A DNA stretch of 5,180 bases. Source: an uncultured Thermoleophilia bacterium. GTDB lineage: Bacteria > Actinomycetota > Thermoleophilia > UBA2241. The number at the start of each line of letters is the position of its first letter. The stretch's first letter is position 1. Of this stretch, positions 1 through 5,180 are shown in pieces. The notes under the pieces were generated by a model. It saw only the letters and a program-made list of their open reading frames with translations. It did not search any database and was not told the origin of the DNA. The translations under genes were made by a program, and so were the position numbers. The stretch covers positions 1 to 5,180 of the forward strand of contig CAIXSE010000406.1 in assembly GCA_903921965.1 (NCBI GenBank). Direction: 5' to 3'.

Positions 1-29
1 GCCCCGGGCGCCGCGGCCGGCTCGCCGGT

Positions 30-65
30 CGGGGGCCGGCGGCCCGTGCGGGCCGCCGGCCCCCG
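30..65 (+). terminator. Perfect 16-bp hairpin, likely terminator of a gene left of the window
   Basis: Bases 30-45 are the exact reverse complement of 50-65, leaving a four-base loop (GTGC, 46-49). The stem is entirely G and C and would be extremely stable. No U-tract follows, as is common for terminators in high-GC bacteria. No convincing gene lies inside bases 1-29, so the hairpin most likely ends a transcript whose coding region stops before the window. Strand is assumed from the following genes; the structure itself is symmetric and could serve either direction. Confidence 0.6.
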
Positions 66-236
66 CCGCGTACGCCCCCTGCGCGGCGGAGGCCGCAGGC
101 CCTCGCCGCCACTCCCGCCGCGAGGCTTTCGCCGGCGTGCGGCGAATCTGCGGGTACGTGACGCGGCGCGCCGCGCGTGCAGCGCGGTCCTCAGTCGCGT
201 CCGGATCGCAGGAGAGCGAACGCGGGGAGAGGTGCG
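66..236 (+). other. Leader region of the first IPT gene, no clear promoter
   Basis: This GC-rich stretch separates the upstream hairpin from the first gene. I see no convincing -35/-10 pair; GAATCT (144-149) and TACGTG (155-160) are only weak -10 candidates. A perfect 14-base palindrome lies at 162-175 (centre GGCGCGCC), which could be an operator half-site pair or simply GC-biased sequence. The frame of the gene stays open upstream to a GTG at 177, but that extension is arginine-rich and does not look coding. Confidence 0.4.
227..232 (+). promoter_or_regulatory. Ribosome binding site of the first IPT gene
   Basis: GAGAGG ends four bases before ATG 237. It supports ATG 237 over the GTG at 177, which has no such site and would put about 20 hydrophilic, arginine-rich residues in front of an otherwise typical signal peptide. 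Confidence 0.6.
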
Positions 237-2051
237 ATGGGTAAGCGCGTCATCGTGGTCGTCGTCTGTGCCGTCGTGCTGCTGGCGTTGTGCGCGCCGG
301 CGGCGCCCGCCGTCTCCGTCACCGGGATGACGCCGTCCATCGGCGAAGGCGGCGTCTCGCTGACGTGCACGGTCACCGGCAGCTTCCGGCTCGGCGACGG
401 CGGCACCAGCGTCTGGGCGCCGCGGTTCATGCTCACCAACTTCTACGGGTCCATCGGCGGCACCACCGGCACCTGGGACGCGAAGACGGCGAGCGTGACC
501 TTCCCGCTGCCGCTCAACGCCGATCCCGGCACGTACACGCTGCAGGTCTCCCAGGACTACCGCACCGGTCAGGACCCGGTCGCCACCGAGACCAGCACGC
601 TGCCCGCCGCGTTCAAGCTGTACTGGGTGCCGGCGATCACCGCCGTCACCCCCTCGAGCGTGGTCGCCGGGAAGTCGGACTGGACGATCTTCGTCGACGG
701 CGCCCGCTTCATCAGCGGCGGCCTGTACGAGCCGCACTCGGTGGTGCAGTTCAACGGCAAGGACCTGCTGACGACGTACCGCACGAACGCCCAGCTCTCG
801 GCGGTGATCCCCGCCGCCTACCTGGGTCTCCCGGGTACCGCGACCATCACCGTGTTCAACAGCAGCGGCACCCCGCTCGGCGCCTACACCGGCGCGCCGA
901 GCGGCCCGTTCACGTTCACGATCACCGCGACGGTGCCCGCCGTCGCGTCCATCGACCCCGGCGGCGCGGTGGCCGGGGCCGCCGGCTTCAACCTGGCCGT
1001 GGTGGGCCGCGACTTCGCCGCCGGCGCCGAAGTGGTGTGGAACGGGTCGCCGCTCGTGACGACGCGCGACTCCGAGACGCACCTGACCGCGGCGGTGCCG
1101 GCCATCCTCGTCTCCGCCCCGGGCGTCGCCACGGTCGGCGTCCGCAACGGCGCGACCGGGCCGCTGTCGAACACGAAGCCGTTCACGATCGGCAACCCGG
1201 TGCCCGTGGTGACGGCCGTGACACCGGCGGTGCTGTGGGCCGGCTCCGTCCAGACCGACCTCGTCCTCGCCGTCGCGGGCACGGACTTCATCTCCGGCGC
1301 GAGGGTCGTGCTCAACGGCACAGAGAAGGCCGGCACGACGTACGTCGATGCCGGTCGGCTCGCCGTGTCGCTCGCTCCGGCCGACATGGCGACCGTCGGC
1401 ACCGTCGCCGTGACCGTGCGGAACCCCCCGTTCCCGCCCGGTATCGCGAGCACCGGGTCGGTCGCGCTGCCCGTCCGGGCCGACTCGACCGAGCCCACGG
1501 TCACCGTGGCGGGCGCCGACGACGCCTGGCACAGGCGTCCGGTCAAGCTCACGTTCACCGCGACCGACACGCAGTCCGGGGTACAGAAGGTGCAGTACAC
1601 GGCGCCGCCGGCGGTCGGGTCCTGGGCCCAGGGCACCAGCTGCACCGTCCCCGTCGCGGATCAGGGCTCCATCCCGGTCACCGTGCAGGCGTTCGACTGG
1701 TGCAACCACATCGGCACGGCGCAGGTCACCGTGAAGATCGACGCGACGAAGCCCGGCACGCAGACGCTCGGCAGCGTCACCGTCAGGAGGGGCCAGACGG
1801 CGGTGCTCAAGTACCGCGTGACGGAGCCGGCCGGGCTGAGCCCGACGGCCGCCGTGGTCATCGCCGTCAGGTCGCGCAGAGGCGCGACCGTGCAGACGTT
1901 CAAGGAGCCGGCCGTGCCGGTGAACGCCGCGCAGGCCGAGAGCTTCCCCTGCACGCTGCCCAGGGGCACGTACACCTGGTCGGTGAGCGCCGTCGACCTG
2001 GCCGGCAACCGGCAGGCGAACGTCGCCACGGCCACGCTCAAGGTCAAGTGA
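237..2051 (+). CDS. Secreted multi-IPT/TIG Ig-like repeat protein, largest paralogue (604 aa)
   Basis: This is an exported modular beta-sandwich protein with no enzymatic motif. Residues 1-25 form a signal peptide: MGKR, a hydrophobic core of Val/Leu/Ala, then an APA signal-peptidase I site before VS. Modules in order are: a divergent TIG-like domain (about 26-130); IPT/TIG domains at about 132-230, 234-318 and 321-412, each opening with a pattern like P-x-V/I-x-x-V/I-x-P and carrying the G-x-x-F and V-x-x-N/F-G strands of the family; an Ig-like module (about 419-505) with ATDTQSGVQKVQY and FDWCN, resembling OmpL47-type repeats; and a C-terminal beta domain (about 512-604) ending GTYTWSVSAVDLAGN. 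The mature chain has four cysteines, so disulfides are possible. No LPXTG, SLH or C-terminal membrane segment is seen; it may be released or held non-covalently. The family assignment comes from pattern recognition. Adhesion or matrix function is an inference. Confidence 0.9.
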   Translation: MGKRVIVVVVCAVVLLALCAPAAPAVSVTGMTPSIGEGGVSLTCTVTGSFRLGDGGTSVWAPRFMLTNFYGSIGGTTGTWDAKTASVTFPLPLNADPGTYTLQVSQDYRTGQDPVATETSTLPAAFKLYWVPAITAVTPSSVVAGKSDWTIFVDGARFISGGLYEPHSVVQFNGKDLLTTYRTNAQLSAVIPAAYLGLPGTATITVFNSSGTPLGAYTGAPSGPFTFTITATVPAVASIDPGGAVAGAAGFNLAVVGRDFAAGAEVVWNGSPLVTTRDSETHLTAAVPAILVSAPGVATVGVRNGATGPLSNTKPFTIGNPVPVVTAVTPAVLWAGSVQTDLVLAVAGTDFISGARVVLNGTEKAGTTYVDAGRLAVSLAPADMATVGTVAVTVRNPPFPPGIASTGSVALPVRADSTEPTVTVAGADDAWHRRPVKLTFTATDTQSGVQKVQYTAPPAVGSWAQGTSCTVPVADQGSIPVTVQAFDWCNHIGTAQVTVKIDATKPGTQTLGSVTVRRGQTAVLKYRVTEPAGLSPTAAVVIAVRSRRGATVQTFKEPAVPVNAAQAESFPCTLPRGTYTWSVSAVDLAGNRQANVATATLKVK

Positions 2052-2062
2052 CCGCGTGAAGC

Positions 2063-2101
2063 GCCCCGCGCGGGTCCCGGCGCGGCGTTCGCCCCGCGCG
2101 G
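2063..2101 (+). terminator. Terminator-like alternative hairpins after the first IPT gene
   Basis: CCGCGC at 2066-2071 pairs with GCGCGG at 2080-2085 (eight-base loop). The same GCGCGG can instead pair with CCGCGC at 2094-2099. The two outer copies lie within an 11-base direct repeat, GCCCCGCGCGG, at 2063-2073 and 2091-2101. The position 12-50 bases after the stop codon fits transcription termination. There is no U-tract and the stems are short for this GC content, so this is weaker than the hairpin after the second gene. Confidence 0.4.
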
Positions 2102-2132
2102 AGCCCGCCCGCCACGCTGCGTTCGCGCGCCC

Positions 2133-2144
2133 GTGAGGTAAGCT
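2133..2144 (+). promoter_or_regulatory. Candidate promoter of the second IPT gene (-10 TAAGCT)
   Basis: TAAGCT (2139-2144) is the only TANNNT hexamer I noticed in this gap. It sits in GTGAGGTAAGCT, which matches the element before selD (5016-5027) at 11 of 12 positions. No good -35 is visible; CTGCGT at 2116-2121 has the right spacing but matches TTGACA poorly. If used, it gives a leader of roughly 100 bases ahead of ATG 2252. That leader includes a 6-bp stem (2166-2171 with 2190-2195) of uncertain meaning. Confidence 0.45.
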
Positions 2145-2240
2145 GTGGGCGAGCAGATCGGTCGTGTCCCGCCCGGCCCGCAGCCGCTCCGGGACGAGCC
2201 CGTCGCCTCCGGCACTGGGGCGCGGCGGTCGGATGGTGCG

Positions 2241-2247
2241 AAGGAGG
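2241..2247 (+). promoter_or_regulatory. Ribosome binding site of the second IPT gene
   Basis: AAGGAGG is a near-perfect anti-SD match ending four bases before ATG 2252. It fixes the start at that ATG, directly before a textbook signal peptide. Confidence 0.85.
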
Positions 2248-2251
2248 AGTC

Positions 2252-3784
2252 ATGAAGAGACGGGCCCTGATCGTCCTCGTCTGTGTCGCGGTCCTGCTGG
2301 CGGTCGCCGCGCCCTCGGCCCTGGCGTTCAGCGGACTCCGCGTCAACGCGATCTCGCCCAACGTCGCGGGTAACGCTGAGGTCGTCGACTGCGCCGTGGG
2401 CGGCAGCTTCTTCACGCCCATCGACCACGTCTTCACCTACCTGCCCCAGTTCACGCTCTGGAACGGGCTCGCCCACATCGACGGCATCACGACGAGCGTG
2501 ACCCCGGCCGGGAACGTCGCCTGGGTCCGCTTCTACGTCCCGATCGACGCTCCGGCCGGGCTCTACGACCTCGAGGCCACACAGGAGTCGTACGGCTTCG
2601 TGTACAGCGACTGGCGGGCCCAGGCCTTCCAGGTGGTCCAGAAGCCCGTGATCCTTCGGCTCGAGCCCGGCAGCGTCGTGGCCGGCTCGGGCGACCTCAA
2701 GCTCGCGGTCAACGGCCTGAACTTCATCCGGGTGTACATGCCGCAGCCCCAGGCGTCCGAGATCCAGGTGAACGGTACCATCCTGGCCACCACCTACGAG
2801 TCGCCGACACGGCTCACCTGCACGGTGCCGGCCTCCATGCTCGCGACGATCGGCACGCTGAAGGTCGTCGTCGTCAACACCGGCACCAAGACCGTCCCCG
2901 AGATGCAGAGCGCCGCCGCCGACTTCCTCGTCAAGGCGCCGGGCGCCCCGGTGGTGACGGCGTGCTCGCCGACCACCGGCTGGGCCGGCTACCTCAACGA
3001 CCTCGTGCTCGCCGTGACCGGCAGCAACTTCGTCAACGGCTCGCACGTCATGTTCGGCACCACCGAGAAGACGAACACCACCTTCGTGAGCGCCACCCAG
3101 CTCACCGTGCCGCTCTCGGCCGCCGACCTGGCGAACGCCGGCACCGTGGCGGTGGGCGTCAAGAACCCGCCCAGCTCGCTCAGCGCCGCGACGGTGCCCT
3201 TCGCCATCCAGGCCGAGACCACCACGCCCGCGGTCACCATCGCCGGCGCGACCGACGGCGGCTGGTACAACGCGGCCGTCCCGCTCACGTTCACGGCCAC
3301 CGACGCCCAGTCCGGGGTCCAGAAGATCCAGTACATGGCGCCGCCGGCGGTCGCCGCGTGGACAGACGGCACGGCCTACACCGTCCCGGCCGTCGATGGC
3401 CCCGCCACGGTGTCGGCGCAGGCGCTCGACTGGTGCAACAAGGCCGGCTCGGCCGGCATCACGGTGCATATCGACACCAGCAAGCCGGCCACGAAGACGC
3501 TCGGCAGCGTGACCGTGACGAAGGGCAGGACCGCCACCCTGCGGTTCCGCGTCACCGAGCCCGCCAACGGCAGCCCGACCTGCCAGGTCACCCTCAAGGT
3601 CGCCAAGAGCAACGGCAAGGTCGTCCTGACTATCCCGGTCCCCAACACGCCGGTGAACGTCGACAGGGGACAGCCCTTCACGTGCAACCTGGCCAAGGGC
3701 ACGTACACGTGGTCGGTCGAGGCCACCGACCTCGCCGGCAACCAGCAGGCGAACATCGCCACCGCGAAGCTCAAGGTGAAGTGA
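2252..3784 (+). CDS. Secreted IPT/TIG Ig-like repeat protein, middle paralogue (510 aa)
   Basis: This is a paralogue of the gene before it with one IPT module fewer. Residues 1-25 form a signal peptide: MKRR, a Val/Leu/Ala core, and ALA before FS. Then come a divergent TIG-like module (about 26-130), an IPT/TIG domain (about 132-228, with a longer loop containing MPQPQ and the segment VPASMLAT), a second IPT/TIG domain (about 232-320, opening TACSPTTGWAG), an Ig-like module resembling OmpL47-type repeats (about 324-410, ATDAQSGVQKIQY and LDWCN), and a C-terminal beta domain (about 418-510) ending GTYTWSVEATDLAGN and LKVK. In the Ig-like module, a 22-residue stretch starting TFTATD matches the first paralogue at 19 positions. 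The mature chain has six cysteines. No anchor or catalytic motif is seen. It probably acts outside the membrane; ligand and function are unknown. It sits 200 bases after the first gene with its own RBS and promoter candidate, so it is probably not in an operon with it. Confidence 0.92.
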   Translation: MKRRALIVLVCVAVLLAVAAPSALAFSGLRVNAISPNVAGNAEVVDCAVGGSFFTPIDHVFTYLPQFTLWNGLAHIDGITTSVTPAGNVAWVRFYVPIDAPAGLYDLEATQESYGFVYSDWRAQAFQVVQKPVILRLEPGSVVAGSGDLKLAVNGLNFIRVYMPQPQASEIQVNGTILATTYESPTRLTCTVPASMLATIGTLKVVVVNTGTKTVPEMQSAAADFLVKAPGAPVVTACSPTTGWAGYLNDLVLAVTGSNFVNGSHVMFGTTEKTNTTFVSATQLTVPLSAADLANAGTVAVGVKNPPSSLSAATVPFAIQAETTTPAVTIAGATDGGWYNAAVPLTFTATDAQSGVQKIQYMAPPAVAAWTDGTAYTVPAVDGPATVSAQALDWCNKAGSAGITVHIDTSKPATKTLGSVTVTKGRTATLRFRVTEPANGSPTCQVTLKVAKSNGKVVLTIPVPNTPVNVDRGQPFTCNLAKGTYTWSVEATDLAGNQQANIATAKLKVK

Positions 3785-3790
3785 GCGCGG

Positions 3791-3809
3791 GCGCGGCAGC
3801 GCGCCGCGC
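3791..3809 (+). repeat. Small hairpin just after the second IPT gene
   Basis: GCGCGGC (3791-3797) pairs perfectly with GCCGCGC (3803-3809) around a five-base loop. It begins seven bases after the stop codon and 11 bases before the large hairpin at 3821-3859, so the two form a tandem structure at the transcript end. A short GC stem like this could arise by chance here. Confidence 0.35.
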
Positions 3810-3820
3810 ACGAGCCACCA

Positions 3821-3859
3821 CGCGAGGGGCGGCGGCCGGAAGAGCCGCCGCCCCTCGCG
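3821..3859 (+). terminator. Strong 16-bp terminator hairpin of the second IPT gene
   Basis: Bases 3821-3836 are the exact reverse complement of 3844-3859, with a seven-base loop CGGAAGA (3837-3843). The stem starts 36 bases after the stop codon and ends about 20 bases before the promoter of the next gene, which isolates the two transcription units. Only a weak T-containing tail (GTCTCG) follows. Its stem length equals that of the hairpin at 30-65. Confidence 0.8.
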
Positions 3860-3879
3860 CGTCTCGCCCCCGTCCGTCG

Positions 3880-3907
3880 TTGACGTCACCTCCTCCGCGC
3901 GTACAGT
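3880..3907 (+). promoter_or_regulatory. Housekeeping-type promoter of the third IPT gene (TTGACG-16-TACAGT)
   Basis: TTGACG (3880-3885) and TACAGT (3902-3907) are separated by 16 bases. Each matches the primary-sigma consensus at five of six and four of six positions. This is the clearest promoter in the window and predicts a start near 3914 and a leader of about 80 bases. It lies just after the terminator at 3821-3859, so the third gene is probably transcribed on its own. Confidence 0.75.
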
Positions 3908-3982
3908 AGACGCGAGCGGTCGCCGGGGGCGCGGCTCGCGGCGGCGCCGCGCCTCTCCGCCGGGCGGTCGCGTCCGGGGCTC

Positions 3983-3989
3983 GAGGAGG
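3983..3989 (+). promoter_or_regulatory. Ribosome binding site that selects ATG 3994
   Basis: GAGGAGG ends four bases before ATG 3994 but only one base before the in-frame GTG at 3991. The spacing favours ATG 3994, giving MARR rather than MMARR at the N-terminus. Confidence 0.8.
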
Positions 3990-3993
3990 AGTG

Positions 3994-4983
3994 ATGGCAA
4001 GAAGGCTCGTGTCGGTCCTGGCGTGCGCCGTGCTGTGCGCGCTCGCGGTGCTGCCGGCGTCCGCCTCCCCCGCACGCGCGGCCCAGCGTCCGCGACCGCT
4101 GGTGACGGCGCTCTCGCCCTCCTTCTGCTGGGCCGGCTCCGGGGACACCTCGGTCACCGTGTACGGCCAGAACTTCGCGCAGGCGTTCTCGCCCCAGCTC
4201 CAGCCGGTCTCGTGGACCGCCGTCAGCGTGAACGGCGTCCGCCTCGGCACGGTCTTCCTCACGAGCGAACGGCTCACGACCGTGGTCCCGGCATCCATGC
4301 TCGCGACGCCGGGCTACCGTGCGGTGAGCGTCCAGAACCCGCCCTACGTGGGCGACTCCCAAAGCCTCTACCCCTTCCCGCTGGAGGTGCGGGCCGAGAC
4401 CTCGGTCCCCCTCGTCACGATCGCCGTGCAGGGCGGGGCCGACGTGGTCCACCACACCCCCGTGGTCGTCTCGTGCGTGGCGACCGACGCCGAATCGGGG
4501 GTCACGAGGCTCGAGTACCGCTGTCCCCCGGCCGTCGCGGACTGGACCGCGGGGTCCCAGTTCGTGCTGCCGCTGTCGACCGGGTCGTTCACCGTCGAGG
4601 CGCGGGCGGTCGACGGCGTGGGGCAGGTGGGCACTGCCTCGGCGGTCGTCCGCATGGAACAGGTGTACCCCGTAACGGTGGCGCTCGCCGACGTGACCGC
4701 GAAGCTCGGCGGGCACGCGAAGCTCCGGTACCGCGTCGACGAGCCGGCCGACGTCAGCGCGACGGTGACGGTCGAGATAGGCATCTCCAGGGCCGCCGAC
4801 GGACGCCTCGTGCGGACGGTCCGCAAGTCCTTCGTCCCGGTGGGCCGGGACATGGTCGCGACCGTCGCCCTGCTGCGCTCCTGGTGCGCCGCCGGGCGCT
4901 ACGTCTGGAAGGTGCACGCGACCGACACGTGGGGGTCGTCCGAGCAGACCCCTGGGCAGAAGCGCCTGACGGTCACGCACTGA
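3994..4983 (+). CDS. Secreted single-IPT/TIG Ig-like protein, smallest paralogue (329 aa)
   Basis: This is the shortest member of the paralogue series. Its signal peptide (MARR, hydrophobic core about 5-20) could be cut after ASA (24) or ARA (29). Only one IPT/TIG domain follows (about 35-128). It is joined to an Ig-like module (about 137-225, ATDAESGVTRLEY and CPPAV) and a C-terminal beta domain (about 230-329) with RYVWKVHATDTWG in place of GTYTWSVxAxDLAGN. The N-terminal TIG-like module and extra IPT copies of its neighbours are absent. In the 22-residue Ig-like segment that is 19/22 identical between the first two genes, this one keeps 12 of 22, so it is the most diverged. The DWC motif of the other two is replaced by VDGVG, while new cysteines appear in YRCPP and SWC. 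The IPT domain combines features of both IPT types of the second gene. No anchor or catalytic motif is seen; function is unknown. Confidence 0.9.
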   Translation: MARRLVSVLACAVLCALAVLPASASPARAAQRPRPLVTALSPSFCWAGSGDTSVTVYGQNFAQAFSPQLQPVSWTAVSVNGVRLGTVFLTSERLTTVVPASMLATPGYRAVSVQNPPYVGDSQSLYPFPLEVRAETSVPLVTIAVQGGADVVHHTPVVVSCVATDAESGVTRLEYRCPPAVADWTAGSQFVLPLSTGSFTVEARAVDGVGQVGTASAVVRMEQVYPVTVALADVTAKLGGHAKLRYRVDEPADVSATVTVEIGISRAADGRLVRTVRKSFVPVGRDMVATVALLRSWCAAGRYVWKVHATDTWGSSEQTPGQKRLTVTH

Positions 4984-4994
4984 GCGTGCGAGCG

Positions 4995-5015
4995 CGGCGC
5001 GGCCGCCCCGCGCCG
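4995..5015 (+). terminator. Terminator-like hairpin between the third IPT gene and selD
   Basis: CGGCGCGG (4995-5002) pairs perfectly with CCGCGCCG (5008-5015) around the five-base loop CCGCC. It starts 11 bases after the stop codon of the IPT gene and ends seven bases before the selD -10 hexamer, so it occupies the region where the selD -35 contact would fall. No U-tract follows. Confidence 0.6.
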
Positions 5016-5027
5016 GTGGGGTAAGCT
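5016..5027 (+). promoter_or_regulatory. Candidate leaderless promoter of selD (-10 TAAGCT)
   Basis: TAAGCT (5022-5027) ends seven bases before ATG 5035, so transcription would begin at or next to the start codon. No Shine-Dalgarno site lies at normal distance; the only purine-rich run, GGTGGGG (5015-5021), is 13 bases from the ATG. Leaderless genes with a TANNNT about seven bases before the start are common in actinobacteria. The surrounding 12 bases match the element at 2133-2144 with one mismatch. No -35 is recognisable. Confidence 0.55.
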
Positions 5028-5034
5028 TCACGGC

Positions 5035-5180
5035 ATGACCGAGAAGATCCGCCTCACACAGTTCGCGGCCAAGAGCGGCTGAGCGGCCAAGCTGGGTCCG
5101 TGCGACCTGCAGGCCGTGCTTGACGCTCTCCCGCGCAGCTCACCCGAGTTCGCGCGGCTGCTCGAGACGCGCGACGACGC
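5035..5180 (+). CDS. selD: Selenide, water dikinase (SelD), selenocysteine-containing, 5' part only
   Basis: SelD makes selenophosphate from selenide and ATP in the cytoplasm; this is the selenium donor for selenocysteine tRNA charging and for selenouridine in tRNA. Here 48 full codons and a partial 49th are visible, out of roughly 340 expected. The N-terminus IRLTQF at residues 5-10 matches E. coli SelD IRLTQY in sequence and almost in position. The active-site stretch reads SGUAAKL, where U16 is encoded by TGA at 5080-5082 and aligns with catalytic Cys17 of E. coli (GAGCGCK); K19 corresponds to its conserved Lys20. After the TGA the same frame continues in SelD style and reaches ETRDDA (44-49), the conserved nucleotide/metal-binding segment. 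A usual stop reading would leave 15 residues. The second active-region Cys of E. coli (19) is Ala here; another Cys lies at 23. Sec-containing SelD is known elsewhere, for example in Haemophilus. The gene is cut by the window end. Confidence 0.93.
5083..5117 (+). promoter_or_regulatory. Candidate bacterial SECIS hairpin within selD
   Basis: Directly after the UGA, bases 5084-5088 pair with 5112-5116 (5083 and 5117 add a G-U pair). After a small internal loop, an upper stem forms: 5093-5098 with 5104-5109, four Watson-Crick pairs plus two G-U pairs. The apical loop 5099-5103 is CGUGC, with G in second place. The loop starts 16 bases after the UGA. Bacterial SECIS elements lie inside the gene just after the UGA, with a short loop carrying a G in the first two positions, so the geometry fits SelB recognition. 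Folding was done by hand. Confidence 0.6.

Noticed and set aside
177..236. GTG 177 as start of the first IPT gene
   Set aside because: It would add 20 arginine-rich residues before a normal signal peptide and has no RBS; ATG 237 has both a site and the expected N-terminus.
46..330. Plus-strand 94-codon frame at the window start
   Set aside because: It is arginine- and proline-rich without features, runs through a perfect hairpin and overlaps the true gene start in another frame.
2145..2251. Riboswitch in the leader of the second IPT gene (c-di-GMP or cobalamin type)
   Set aside because: I looked for the conserved c-di-GMP-I core (GCAAAGCC-like segment) and a cobalamin box and found neither; only a 6-bp stem with a large loop is present.
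4015..4026. Lipoprotein lipobox (VLAC) in the third IPT protein, and LALC in the first
   Set aside because: VLAC has Leu at -2 and comes too early in the hydrophobic core; LALC has Leu at -1. Both proteins have better signal-peptidase I sites further on.
1661..4075. Very long minus-strand open frame (804 codons)
   Set aside because: It lies antisense to the IPT genes and crosses two intergenic regions and their RBSs. Its product is arginine/glycine-rich low-complexity sequence typical of the shadow frame of GC-rich genes, with no domain recognised.
3886..5031. Minus-strand open frame (381 codons) opposite the third IPT gene
   Set aside because: It has shadow-frame composition, no supporting RBS was noticed, and it overlaps the promoter and the whole third gene, which has a signal peptide and recognisable domains.
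5080..5082. TGA as a true stop or a pseudogene mutation in selD
   Set aside because: It falls precisely on the catalytic Cys/Sec codon, a hairpin follows, and the frame remains SelD-like to ETRDDA. A random nonsense mutation at this one codon is much less likely, though sequencing confirmation would settle it.

Overview
The window is very GC-rich with strongly GC-biased third codon positions. It contains well-formed Shine-Dalgarno sites, long G+C hairpins without clear U-tracts, and one likely leaderless gene. This suggests a high-GC bacterium, most plausibly an actinobacterial lineage, that decodes UGA as selenocysteine. The lineage is an inference; selenocysteine use is strongly implied by the last gene.

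Layout: a perfect 16-bp hairpin at 30-65 looks like the terminator of a gene ending left of the window. Three same-strand genes follow, at 237-2051, 2252-3784 and 3994-4983. Each encodes an exported protein built from IPT/TIG-type immunoglobulin-like modules, one Ig-like module resembling OmpL47-type repeats, and a conserved C-terminal beta domain. They are paralogues that shrink along the strand (604, 510 and 329 aa) through loss of N-terminal IPT modules, while the C-terminal pair is kept. Each has its own leader of about 200 bp. Genes 2 and 3 have a visible promoter candidate, and a hairpin follows each gene, so they look mostly monocistronic. No sortase signal, S-layer homology domain, transmembrane anchor or enzymatic domain is visible. 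Their role (cell-surface adhesion, matrix or sheath) is unproven.

The last 146 bases hold the 5' end of selD (selenophosphate synthetase), cut by the window edge. Codon 16 is an in-frame UGA exactly where the catalytic Cys/Sec lies (GUAAK), and a candidate bacterial SECIS hairpin starts right after it. The reading frame stays SelD-like past the UGA to the ETRDDA motif. A standard ORF caller would stop at the UGA or start after it, so this gene is easily missed. It appears to have a leaderless promoter immediately after the terminator-like hairpin of the third IPT gene.

The selD gene and the IPT genes show no evident functional link. The interest lies in the recoded selD and in the modular paralogue series.
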